This document shows positions 52,096-60,159 of a DNA stretch of 64,000 nucleotides, piece after piece (position 1 is the first letter of the stretch; each line of letters opens with the position of its first letter). The DNA comes from Alsobacter sp046349155 (GTDB lineage Bacteria > Pseudomonadota > Alphaproteobacteria > Rhizobiales > Beijerinckiaceae). Under the pieces are notes generated by a model that saw only the letters and a program-made list of their open reading frames with translations, was not told the origin of the DNA and made no database searches. The stretch is taken from the NCBI GenBank assembly GCA_046349155.1, contig JAXMCW010000002.1:372001-436000 (forward strand), given 5' to 3'. The position numbers and the translations under genes are program-made.

Positions 52096-52328
52096 CACCT
52101 GAGCCCTCCGGACACGCGTCCCGGCGTCCTGGCCGCCGCAAACCGGGCCTGCAGGCACCCGATGATGGCCGCCTGCCCGCGGTCCTGCCCCCTGTGGTTT
52201 GCAATCTCCGCGCCAATGCGGCCGAGCTTCGCCCGAAGCGTTGCGGGGTCCACCTTGTCGGCCTTCATGAGCGACTGGACGAGCGGATCCGACAGCAGGG
52301 CGTCGAGGGACAGGTCAGGAGACGGCAT
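52095..52328 (-). CDS. Small leader protein of RND operon
   Basis: A 77-residue hydrophilic protein starting MPSPDLSLDALLSDPLVQSL, mostly helical, with GRIGAEIANHRGQDRGQAA near the middle and no signal peptide. It starts after AAGGAAAAG and ends in a TGATG overlap with the pump gene, so it is translationally coupled. I do not recognise a family. Its position at the head of a TetR-controlled efflux operon suggests an accessory or regulatory role, which is inference. Confidence 0.65.
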   Translation of the reverse strand: MPSPDLSLDALLSDPLVQSLMKADKVDPATLRAKLGRIGAEIANHRGQDRGQAAIIGCLQARFAAARTPGRVSGGLR

Positions 52329-52412
52329 GGGACTTTTCCTTCGGCCGGGGGTTGCCGAGGGGCGCGCGGGACAAACGTCCCCGCAGCGGGAAACCTGGGG
52401 CTTCCGTGCCGC

Positions 52413-52486
52413 TTGACGCACTCCGGTGTGGGGTGTTACCTGTCAGTAACAAGGCGGAAGTTACAGACCAGTCACACCTACGTCAA
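52413..52486. promoter_or_regulatory. Divergent promoters with duplicated TetR operator
   Basis: The leftward promoter for the efflux operon has TTGACG (minus strand, 52481-52486), 17 bp and TAACTT (52458-52463). A rightward promoter for the TetR gene has TTGACG (52413-52418), 17 bp and TTACCT (52436-52441). Two like-oriented copies of GTTAC-N6-GTMAC lie at 52435-52450 and 52460-52475, 25 bp apart: one covers the rightward -10, the other the leftward -10. This fits repression of both genes by the TetR protein. Confidence 0.6.
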
Positions 52487-52519
52487 CCCGCCCCGGCTGG
52501 ATTTTTCGAGGAGGAGGAG

Positions 52520-53110
52520 ATGGACATCTGCTCCAAAGGACGTCCGAGGGATCGGATCGTCGACACCGCGCAGGATCTTTTCCGCGAGCACGGCATCAAG
52601 GGCATCGGCGTGGACGCCATCGCCGAAGCGGCCGGCACCAACAAGATGACCCTCTACCGTCATTTCGGTTCCAAGGACGAGCTGATCGCCGAATGCATGC
52701 GCGAACAGGCGCGCAAGGCCGAGGAGAAGTGGGCGGACCTCGTCGCGGCCAACCCCGACCCTCTGGCGACCCTGCATGCGTGGGTCCGCCTCGTGTCGCA
52801 GAAGATCGCCGCCGAGCACCGCGGCTGCGACCTCGCCAACGCCGCCGTCGAGATCCCCGATCCCGGCCATCCCGCCCGCAAGGTCGTCGACACGTTCAAG
52901 CGCGTCCAGCGCGACCGGCTGGTCGACCTGTGCCGCGCCGCTGGCGCGCGGCAGGCCGAGCAACTGGCCGATTCCCTGTGGTTGCTCCTCGAAGGCGCCC
53001 GTGTGAGCCGGCAGAGCGTCGGTCCGGAGGGACCGTCCGCCCGCTTCGTCGAGATCGCCGAGGCGGTGATCGCCACCTTCATCGGCCAAACCGCACCAGC
53101 GGAAGCCTGA
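52520..53110 (+). CDS. TetR/AcrR family repressor of adjacent RND operon
   Basis: A 196-residue repressor with an N-terminal helix-turn-helix (IVDTAQDLFREHGIKGIGVDAIAEAAG then NKMTLYRHFGSKDEL) and a helical ligand-binding C-terminal domain holding CDLANAAVEI, common in TetR proteins that sense small hydrophobic or thiol-reactive ligands. The ATG has GAGGAGGAG upstream. It is divergent from the RND operon and presumably represses both it and itself through the duplicated sites in between. It is convergent with the histidine-kinase gene. Confidence 0.92.
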   Translation: MDICSKGRPRDRIVDTAQDLFREHGIKGIGVDAIAEAAGTNKMTLYRHFGSKDELIAECMREQARKAEEKWADLVAANPDPLATLHAWVRLVSQKIAAEHRGCDLANAAVEIPDPGHPARKVVDTFKRVQRDRLVDLCRAAGARQAEQLADSLWLLLEGARVSRQSVGPEGPSARFVEIAEAVIATFIGQTAPAEA

Positions 53111-53133
53111 GGCCCGTCCCGCCGGCGCGGCCG

Positions 53134-54786
53134 CTACGGCCGGCGCAGCGGCACCACCTTCTCCCGGGGCTTGCGCACCAGCCTGTCCAGCGCGACGGCG
53201 AGGTCCGCCTGCCGGAACGGCTTTGCGAGCTGGGGGTAGCCGAGGTCGAGTTCTCCGCCCGCATAGCCGGTGGCGAGAAGGACCGGAAGATCGCCCGCGA
53301 TCTGTCTCGCCTGCTGCGCGAGCTCGGCTCCGTTGATGTGCGGCATCATGTAGTCCGTGACCAGGGCGTCGACCTCGAGGCCCGCGCCCAGCATCGCCAG
53401 CGCCTGCGCGCCGCCGGTGGCCTCGTGCACGCCGTGGCCGAGGTCGCGCAGCATCTCCGCCGTCCCGCGACGCACGAGATCCTCGTCGTCCACCAGCAGC
53501 ACCGACAAGGCGCGCATCCGCGGCAGCGGAGCCGGCCGTCCCAACGTGCTGGGCGGCGCCGGCGCCTCGGCGATGGGCAGGTAGAGGTCGGCCCGGGTCC
53601 CCTCCCCCGGCGAGCTCGTGAGCACGAAGGCCCCGCCAAGCTGGGCGGCGAGCCCGTGCACCATGGAGAGGCCGAGGCCCGTTCCGCGGCCCACGCCCTT
53701 GGTGGAGAAGAACGGCTCGACAGCCTTCGCCAAGGTCGCCTCGTCCATTCCGCTGCCGGTATCGATCACCGAGACCCGCACATAGGCGCCGGGCGTCAGC
53801 GCGGTGGCGCTGCGCGGCCCGACGACGGCGCGTTCCGCGGCGACCGTCAGCACGCCGCCGCCCTCCATGGCGTCGCGCGCGTTGACGCACAGGTTGAGCA
53901 TCGCCAGCTCGAGCTGGTTGGGATCGGCCAGGGCCGGCGGGAGATCCTGCCCGGCCAAAGTGCGCAGCTCGATCGAGGGGCCGAGCGAGCTGGCGATCAG
54001 GTCCCGCATGCCGGCCAGCAGGTCCGCCACGTTGATGGGGCGCGTCTCCAGCGCCTGCCGGCGGGCGAAGCCGAGCAGGCGGTTGACCAGGATCTTGGCT
54101 CGCTCGGCCGATTGCAGCGCGCCGTCGAACAGGCGCGCCGCGCGCGGGTCGTTCTTGGCGTAGCGCTGGTTCATCAGGTCGAGCGCCCCGGTGATCGGCG
54201 TGAGCAGGTTGTTGATGTCGTGCGCCACCCCACCGGTGAGCTGGCCCAGCGTCTCCAGCTTCTGGGCCTCGTGCAGCTGGGCCATCGCGACCGCGCGCTC
54301 CGCGACGGCGTCCTCCACGCGCTTCTCCAGCGTTTCGTTCAGGTTGCGTAGCGCGATGAGCCTGCTGCGCGCCTCGTATTGCCGCCGCCGGCCGCGCAAG
54401 GCGGAGCGGGCGAGGCTGATGAGGGTGGTCGGATGGAAGGGCCGCTCCAGGAAGGTCACGTTCCCGAGCAGTTCGAGATGGCGCACGGCCGCGGGATTGC
54501 GCTCGAGGCCGCCACCCCTGCTGGTGAGCAGGACGAAGGGCAGGTCGGACCATTCCTCCTGGTCCTCGATCCAGGCGGCGAGAGCATGGAGGTCGGCGGT
54601 GGCGATCGCTTCCTCGGTCACCACAACGAAGGCCGCGCCATGGTCCAGCTCGCCCACGAGGGCGGCCAGCGAGGGACAAATGGTGGCGACGATGCCGCCC
54701 TCCGAGACGATCGTGGACGCGATGGCCGAGTCCCGACCGTGCGGGGCGAGGATGAGCGCACGTTCCGAGATGGTGGTGCGCTTCAT
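53134..54786 (-). CDS. Hybrid histidine kinase with pseudo-receiver
   Basis: A 550-residue cytosolic sensor kinase with no membrane segment. Residues 8-125 look like a receiver fold lacking the phospho-acceptor Asp (VVVTEE) and with Arg for the conserved Lys (ERPF), i.e. a pseudo-receiver. A coiled coil leads to the HisKA domain with His189 in GGVAHDINNLL, then N box NLCVNARDAM (Asn302) and G boxes. A C-terminal receiver has DDED (433-436), phospho-acceptor Asp478 and Lys522. The gene overlaps the KaiC-like gene by 4 bases (ATGA), so the pair is co-translated and likely works together. Confidence 0.9.
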   Translation of the reverse strand: MKRTTISERALILAPHGRDSAIASTIVSEGGIVATICPSLAALVGELDHGAAFVVVTEEAIATADLHALAAWIEDQEEWSDLPFVLLTSRGGGLERNPAAVRHLELLGNVTFLERPFHPTTLISLARSALRGRRRQYEARSRLIALRNLNETLEKRVEDAVAERAVAMAQLHEAQKLETLGQLTGGVAHDINNLLTPITGALDLMNQRYAKNDPRAARLFDGALQSAERAKILVNRLLGFARRQALETRPINVADLLAGMRDLIASSLGPSIELRTLAGQDLPPALADPNQLELAMLNLCVNARDAMEGGGVLTVAAERAVVGPRSATALTPGAYVRVSVIDTGSGMDEATLAKAVEPFFSTKGVGRGTGLGLSMVHGLAAQLGGAFVLTSSPGEGTRADLYLPIAEAPAPPSTLGRPAPLPRMRALSVLLVDDEDLVRRGTAEMLRDLGHGVHEATGGAQALAMLGAGLEVDALVTDYMMPHINGAELAQQARQIAGDLPVLLATGYAGGELDLGYPQLAKPFRQADLAVALDRLVRKPREKVVPLRRP

Positions 54787-56267
54787 GAACCCTCCCGCCC
54801 GAGCAGGCCCTCGTCACCGATCAGCACGGGGATGCCGCGCAGGACGCCCTGAAAGTTCGTCAGCGGCTTGCCGAGCGTGACCCCGCGACGCCCGATCTGG
54901 TATTCGCGGATCGTATCCTCGTGCGCGCCGGTGCGTTTCTTGACCACCGAGATCGCGCGGCGGACGCGCCCGAGTGCCTCGAAATAGCGCAGCAGGATCA
55001 CCGTGTCGGCGAGGTAGGTGATGTCGACGGGGGCCTTCATGTCCCCGACGAGGCCGTGCTGGGCGACCGTCAGGAAGGTCGTGGCGCCCTGGCGGTTGAG
55101 GTATTGCAGCAGCTCGTGCATGTGCAGGATCAGCGCCTGCTCGCCCGGCATGGCGGCCTGGTAGCCGTTCAGGCTGTCGACGACCACCGTGCGCACCCCG
55201 TGGGTCTCGACGCAGACGCGGACGCGCTCGGAGAATTCGCCCGGCGTCAGCTCCGCCGCGTCGACCTGTTCCAGGATGAGGGCCCCGCTCTCGATCATGG
55301 GCGCGAGATCCATGCCGAGGGCCTTGGCCCGCTCGATCAACAGCCCCAGCTCCTCGTCGAACACGAACATGGCGGCTTGTTCGCCCCTCTCGATCGCGTT
55401 CCTCACGAAGGTGAGCGTGATGATCGTCTTGCCGGTACCCGCCGGCCCCAGCACGAGGATGCTCGATCCCCTCTCCACGCCTCCGCCCAGGAGGGCGTCG
55501 AGCTCCGGGGAATCCGTGGCGAGCAGGTCGCGCGCAACGCTGCCCTTGTGCTCGGCGGAGACGAGGCGGGGAAACACCTTGGCGCCGCCGGTCTTGAGCG
55601 CGAAATCGTGGAAGCCCCCGCGGATGCGCCGGCCGCGATACTTCAGCACCCGCAGCCGCCGGCGTTCCGCGCCGTATTCCGGCGAGAGCTCGTCCAGCCG
55701 GACGACGCCGTGGGCGATGGAATGGACGGTCTTGTCGCCCGCCTCGCCGGTCAGGTCGTCCAGCATCAGCACCGTGGCGTTCTGCCGGGAGAAGAAATGC
55801 TTCAAGGCGAGGATCTGGCGGCGGTAGCGCAGCGAGCTCTGGGCGAGCAGGCGGATCTCCGAAAGGCTGTCGAGAACCACGCGGTCGGGCTGCACTCTCT
55901 CGAACACCTCGAAGATCCGCTTGGTTGTCTCGCCGAGCTCGAGGTCCGAGGAATAGAGCAGGCTCTGCTGCTGGTTCTCGTCCAGCAGGCTCTCCGGAGG
56001 TACGAGCTCGTAGACGTCGAGCCCCTCCAGCGACCAGCCGTGCGAGGTTGCGGATGAGCGCAGTTCGTCCTCCGTCTCGGAGAGGGTGACATAGAGACAC
56101 CGCTCGCCGAGCTTGGCGCCCGACAGCAGGAACTGCAGCGCGACCGTCGTCTTGCCCGTTCCAGGGCTCCCCTCGATCAGGAACACCCGTCCCCTTTCGA
56201 ATCCGCCGCTGAGGACATCGTCCAGGCCGGTAATTCCGGTCCGTGCCTCTCCCGTCGCTTTATCCAT
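54783..56267 (-). CDS. KaiC-like double-RecA ATPase
   Basis: A 494-residue protein with two KaiC domains. CI has Walker A GSPGTGKT (33-40); CII has GPAGTGKT. By eye, the paired catalytic Glu of KaiC CI reads Ser-Glu here (TLSETEDEL) and of CII Asp-Glu (FVFDEEL). The KaiC phosphosite pair Ser431-Thr432 aligns with Thr-Tyr in VDITYLADTVILL, so the autophosphorylation chemistry may differ. No kaiA or kaiB gene is adjacent; the partner is a co-translated hybrid kinase. Related bacterial KaiC proteins act in timing or stress signalling, but a clock function is not shown. Confidence 0.9.
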   Translation of the reverse strand: MDKATGEARTGITGLDDVLSGGFERGRVFLIEGSPGTGKTTVALQFLLSGAKLGERCLYVTLSETEDELRSSATSHGWSLEGLDVYELVPPESLLDENQQQSLLYSSDLELGETTKRIFEVFERVQPDRVVLDSLSEIRLLAQSSLRYRRQILALKHFFSRQNATVLMLDDLTGEAGDKTVHSIAHGVVRLDELSPEYGAERRRLRVLKYRGRRIRGGFHDFALKTGGAKVFPRLVSAEHKGSVARDLLATDSPELDALLGGGVERGSSILVLGPAGTGKTIITLTFVRNAIERGEQAAMFVFDEELGLLIERAKALGMDLAPMIESGALILEQVDAAELTPGEFSERVRVCVETHGVRTVVVDSLNGYQAAMPGEQALILHMHELLQYLNRQGATTFLTVAQHGLVGDMKAPVDITYLADTVILLRYFEALGRVRRAISVVKKRTGAHEDTIREYQIGRRGVTLGKPLTNFQGVLRGIPVLIGDEGLLGREGS

Positions 56268-56528
56268 GCGTCGTCTCGCAGTCAGGTCCGCGGCGATCGA
56301 CCCGGACGCCGCGCGTGATCGGCGCGCGAGCCGCGGGCTGCGGCACCGTGAGCTCTACACAACGGCGCTCGCGCACCCACGGTTCCGTCCGTCGAACGGC
56401 GTCGCCCGCGATCGCCGGATGCACGGCCACGGGCGTCCCGCCCGGCATGGCGCCTTTCTGCCCGACGTGCTGATCTTGCCGACGCGCCGGTGTCACCGGC
56501 GACGCCCCTCGTTGCATCGGAGACGCGC

Positions 56529-57617
56529 ATGCCGGCCATCGCCCACCTCGAGAGCGGCCACTACCGCATTCCCCTGCCGACCGTGCTGACGGACAGCACG
56601 CATGGCGAGATGAAGGCCTTCGAGCTCAATACGATCCGCGTGTGCGACGCGGACGGCGCCGAAGGCGTGGGCTACACCTTCACGGTCGGCCGCAACGGCG
56701 GGGCCGTCGCCAGCGTGCTGGCGCAGGAGATCCCCGAGATTGTGGCGGGCGAGGACGCCGACGCCGTCGAGCGGCTCTGGGAGAAAGTGTGGTGGGCCAC
56801 CCATTATGGTGGCCGCGGAGGCCCGACCGTGCTGGCGCTGTCCGCGTTCGACATGGCGCTCTGGGATCTCAAGGCGAAGCGGGCAGGACTGCCGCTGTGG
56901 AAACTCTTGGGCGGCTACGACAGCCGCGTGCCCTGCTATGCCGGCGGGATCGACCTCGACCTGCCCCTCGACGCCCTCCTGAGGCAGACCGACGGAAACC
57001 TCGCCAAGGGGTTCCGCGCCATCAAGATGAAGGTCGGCCGCAAGATCCTGGCGGAGGACGTGGAGCGCGTGCGCGCCATGCGCGAACACCTCTGGGACGG
57101 CTTCCCCCTGATGGTCGACGCCAACATGAAATGGAGCGTCGACCAGGCCATCCGGGCCGCGCGGGCCTTCCAGCCCTATGACCTCGGATGGCTGGAGGAG
57201 CCGACCATCCCCGACGACCCGGCCGGCCACGCGCGCATCGTCCGCGAGGGCGGGCTGCCGGTGGCGGCGGGCGAGAACCTGCGGACGCTCTGGGAGTTCA
57301 AGCTCTATGTCGCGGCCGGCGGCGTGACCTTCCCAGAGCCCGACGTGACGAATTGCGGCGGCGTGACGCCATTCATGAAGATCGCCCACCTCGCCGAGGC
57401 CTTCAACCTGCCGGTGACGAGCCACGGCGCGCACGACGTCACCGTCCACCTGCTCGCGGCCTGCCCGAACCGCTCCTACCTCGAGGCGCACGGCTTCGGG
57501 CTGGAGCGCTACATCGAGCACCCGCTCGTGATCGAGGAGGGCCTGGCTATCGCGCCGGACCGGCCGGGCCACGGCATCAACTTCGACTGGGCGGGCCTGG
57601 AAGCCATCCGCGCGTGA
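56529..57617 (+). CDS. Mandelate racemase/muconate-lactonizing (enolase superfamily) enzyme
   Basis: A 362-residue sugar-acid dehydratase or racemase. The catalytic KxK is Lys166-Lys168 in AIKMKVG; metal ligands are Asp197, Glu224 in WLEEP and Glu249 in AAGEN; SHGAHD carries the general acid/base His299. This set fits the mandelate racemase subgroup. Its substrate is likely an acid sugar. The ATG follows GGAGA; 13 codons of further open frame upstream are unsupported. It is divergent from the KaiC-like gene and convergent with an aldose-epimerase-like gene. Confidence 0.87.
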   Translation: MPAIAHLESGHYRIPLPTVLTDSTHGEMKAFELNTIRVCDADGAEGVGYTFTVGRNGGAVASVLAQEIPEIVAGEDADAVERLWEKVWWATHYGGRGGPTVLALSAFDMALWDLKAKRAGLPLWKLLGGYDSRVPCYAGGIDLDLPLDALLRQTDGNLAKGFRAIKMKVGRKILAEDVERVRAMREHLWDGFPLMVDANMKWSVDQAIRAARAFQPYDLGWLEEPTIPDDPAGHARIVREGGLPVAAGENLRTLWEFKLYVAAGGVTFPEPDVTNCGGVTPFMKIAHLAEAFNLPVTSHGAHDVTVHLLAACPNRSYLEAHGFGLERYIEHPLVIEEGLAIAPDRPGHGINFDWAGLEAIRA

Positions 57618-57647
57618 GCGCGCAGGTCGGAACAGCCTGTTAGTGCG

Positions 57648-58661
57648 TCACAACGCGAAGGCCGCGATCCGGTAGCGCGTGACGAACGGTTCGCCAGGCG
57701 CGAACTGCCGCGCCGTCGGCACGCCGGATCGGGCGATCGGGTTCTCCGCCAGCGCCGTCCGCGGCCCGAGGCCGAAGGGCGAGCAGATCGGCTCCACGCC
57801 CAGGGCGACGTGCCGGCCATTCCAGGGCGATCCCTTGCGGCCGCGATTGGAGATCCACAGCAACAGGCTGGGGAAATGCTCCGTCTGCCAGGTGAGCTCC
57901 ACCCCGTATCCCTCGCGGGGGTTGGCGAGCACGGCGCGGCCGTCGACGCCCTCGATCTGCAACAATTCTTCCGTCTCGGCGGCCAGGGGTAAGCGGGAGG
58001 CGTCGATGACGCCGCCCGCGCGGGCCGGAACGGCGGCGAGCGTGGAGAACGTTGCGTCGGCGGCGAACAGAGCCGCGCCGGGCTCGAGGTCATGGGGATA
58101 GGTGCGGCCTTGCCGGAAGCGCCCGAGGTCCAACGTCGCCGCGCCCGCCTCGACCGGCAGGCGGAAGACCGGATGAAGCCCGATGGGCAGGCGGCACGCC
58201 CGGCGCACGACGATGCCGAACTCGATGTCCACGGCCGGCCCCGAGGGGTCCGGCCGAATGATCCGCTCGACGCTCTCGACCGGACTCGACGCCGGATAGG
58301 CGAGCGACAGTGAAAGCGCGCCGGCCTCGCCCTCCTGCCACGTCCACGCGTGGTTCGAGCAATGGCCGTGAATCTCCTCGTCCGGCTCGGCGTCTCCCAT
58401 CACTCGGGCCCATGGCTCGGGCCAGCCCTCCGACGGCACGGAATAGCCGAACGGCGCGCAGGGCCACTCGCCCCGCAGCTTGCGCAGGATTCCCGGCTGC
58501 TCCTGCGCTTCCGGTTCATGCGCCCAGGGCGCGACGTGCAGGGGCGAGACCTGCCGGCCGTCCGCCAGGACGAAGGTGACCGGTCCCAGCATGGCGCCGA
58601 GCCGCTGGACCGTCAGCGCGCCATGAGCCCAGCCCAGGCCGCGATACGCATCGTCCGTCAT
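57648..58661 (-). CDS. Aldose 1-epimerase-like protein
   Basis: A 337-residue galactose-mutarotase-fold protein. EIHGHCSNHAWTW has the N-terminal His, LPIGLHPVFRLP the second His, and ALGVEPICSPFGLG the Glu-containing motif of the family, although it is divergent from GalM. The start has AGGAGG upstream. It may interconvert sugar anomers or bind sugars in the pathway of the adjacent enolase-superfamily enzyme. It is convergent with that gene. Confidence 0.78.
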   Translation of the reverse strand: MTDDAYRGLGWAHGALTVQRLGAMLGPVTFVLADGRQVSPLHVAPWAHEPEAQEQPGILRKLRGEWPCAPFGYSVPSEGWPEPWARVMGDAEPDEEIHGHCSNHAWTWQEGEAGALSLSLAYPASSPVESVERIIRPDPSGPAVDIEFGIVVRRACRLPIGLHPVFRLPVEAGAATLDLGRFRQGRTYPHDLEPGAALFAADATFSTLAAVPARAGGVIDASRLPLAAETEELLQIEGVDGRAVLANPREGYGVELTWQTEHFPSLLLWISNRGRKGSPWNGRHVALGVEPICSPFGLGPRTALAENPIARSGVPTARQFAPGEPFVTRYRIAAFAL

Positions 58662-58819
58662 GGGGTCGCCTCCTGCCCGGACCCTTCCGGCCCGTCGCGG
58701 ACGACAGGTAGCCCTCTTTTCCCGTGAGGCAAAGCCATCGGGCGAGGCAGCTTCCGGTGGGCCCGGCCCGGTCCGCCCTGCACGGCGCCCGCGCCGGCCC
58801 CGCTCGGGCCGAAGCCGGG

Positions 58820-59353
58820 TCAGTCCGCCACGAGCGAGCGGTAGGCGCCCTTCCAGTAGAGCAGGCCCGCTTCGCCGTCGCGCCCGGCCGTCGCGACGAT
58901 GCGGCCGATGACGATGCCGTGGCTGTGACGCGCCACGATCTCCTCCACCTCGCAATCCAGCGCCACAAGAGCGTCCGTGAGCACGGGCGCGCCGGTCGCC
59001 AGCGCCGACCAGCGGGCTCCCTCGTAGCGCTCGTCCCCCTTGTGGCCATGGCGTCCGGAGAACCGCTCGGCCAGATCCTGGCGTGCGGCAGGCAGCACGT
59101 TGACCGCGAAAGCGCCGGCGTGGCTGATCAGCGGGAAGGTCGACGAGGACTGGTTGACGCAGACGAGCAGCGTCGCCGGATCGGCGGACAGGCCCGTGAC
59201 GGAGGTCGCCACGAGGCCGCTGCGCTGGTCGCCATGACGCGCCGTGATCACGCTCACGCCCCCGGCAAGCTGGCGCAAGGCCGTGCGAAACTCCAGGGGC
59301 GAAACGGCGGCGGCCCCCGCGGCGGGCCGTTCGAGCAGGTCTGCTGCGCTCAT
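58820..59353 (-). CDS. Flavin reductase (FMN split-barrel), ssu-linked
   Basis: A 177-residue NAD(P)H:flavin oxidoreductase of the HpaC/split-barrel type. LAGGVSVITARHGDQRSGLVATSV and VLLVCVN-like TLLVCVNQSS are typical, with FAVNVL and the C-terminal GIVIGRIV segment. It supplies FMNH2 to the SsuD monooxygenase, replacing the unrelated SsuE of E. coli. It is the last gene of the sulfonate operon, 11 bp after ssuB, with an AAGGAG ribosome site. Confidence 0.88.
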   Translation of the reverse strand: MSAADLLERPAAGAAAVSPLEFRTALRQLAGGVSVITARHGDQRSGLVATSVTGLSADPATLLVCVNQSSSTFPLISHAGAFAVNVLPAARQDLAERFSGRHGHKGDERYEGARWSALATGAPVLTDALVALDCEVEEIVARHSHGIVIGRIVATAGRDGEAGLLYWKGAYRSLVAD

Positions 59354-59364
59354 GGGGAACTCCT

Positions 59365-60159
59365 TCAGATCACGTAGTCGGGATCCTGCCGGTCCTCGCG
59401 GACGAGGCGGGCGAGAATCGCTTCTTCCAGGCGGGCGAAATCCACGGAGCCGCGCCGACGGGGACGCGGCAGGTCGATGGTCTGGTCGAGGGCGATCGCG
59501 CCCTCCTCGATCAGCACGATGCGGTCGGCCAATGCCAGGGCCTCGGCCACGTCGTGCGTGACCAGCACGGCCGTGAAGCCCTGCCGCAGCCAGACGCGCT
59601 CCAGCAGGGCCTGCATCTCGATGCGGGTCAGCGCGTCGAGGGCGCCCAGCGGCTCGTCGAGGGCCAGGAGGCCGGGACGGCTCACCAGCGCCCGGGCGAG
59701 CGCCACGCGCTGCTTCTGCCCCCCGGAGAGGATGCCCGGCCAATCCGACGCGCGCTCGCGTAGGCCGACGGCCCCGAGGGTGTCGAGCGCCCGGGCCTTG
59801 GCGTCGGGCGAGGACCGCTCGTGGCCGAGGCCGACCTCCACGTTCGCCAGCACGCGCGCCCAGGGCAGCAGGCGCGGCTCCTGGAACATCAGGCGCGCGG
59901 CGTCCCGCGCCGAGGCTCCCCCGAGGGCGACGTCGCCCAAGTCCGGCCGGTCGAGCCCGGCCAGAATGCGCAGCAGCGTGCTCTTGCCGCAGCCGCTGCG
60001 GCCCACGATGGCGACGAACTGACCGGCGGGGATGTCGAGGTCCACGCCCCGCAGCACCTGCAGCGTCCCGAAGCTCTTCTTCAGGCCGCGCAACTGGACT
60101 GCCACGCCCGCCGGCGCGCTCGCGGCGGCCGGGGGGAGACGGAGGGCTGGCGCGCTCAT
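59365..60159 (-). CDS. ssuB: Aliphatic sulfonate ABC transporter ATPase
   Basis: The 264-residue ATPase of the sulfonate importer. It has Walker A GRSGCGKST, a Q loop in MFQEPRLLPW, the ABC signature LSGGQKQR, Walker B LLALDEP and the switch His in VLVTHDVAEAL. The N-terminal VAVQLRGLKKSFG matches SsuB/TauB. The start lies 4 bases inside the ssuC 3' end region (overlap 60156-60159), so translation is coupled. Its place in the operon fixes the SsuB rather than TauB assignment. Confidence 0.92.
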   Translation of the reverse strand: MSAPALRLPPAAASAPAGVAVQLRGLKKSFGTLQVLRGVDLDIPAGQFVAIVGRSGCGKSTLLRILAGLDRPDLGDVALGGASARDAARLMFQEPRLLPWARVLANVEVGLGHERSSPDAKARALDTLGAVGLRERASDWPGILSGGQKQRVALARALVSRPGLLALDEPLGALDALTRIEMQALLERVWLRQGFTAVLVTHDVAEALALADRIVLIEEGAIALDQTIDLPRPRRRGSVDFARLEEAILARLVREDRQDPDYVI

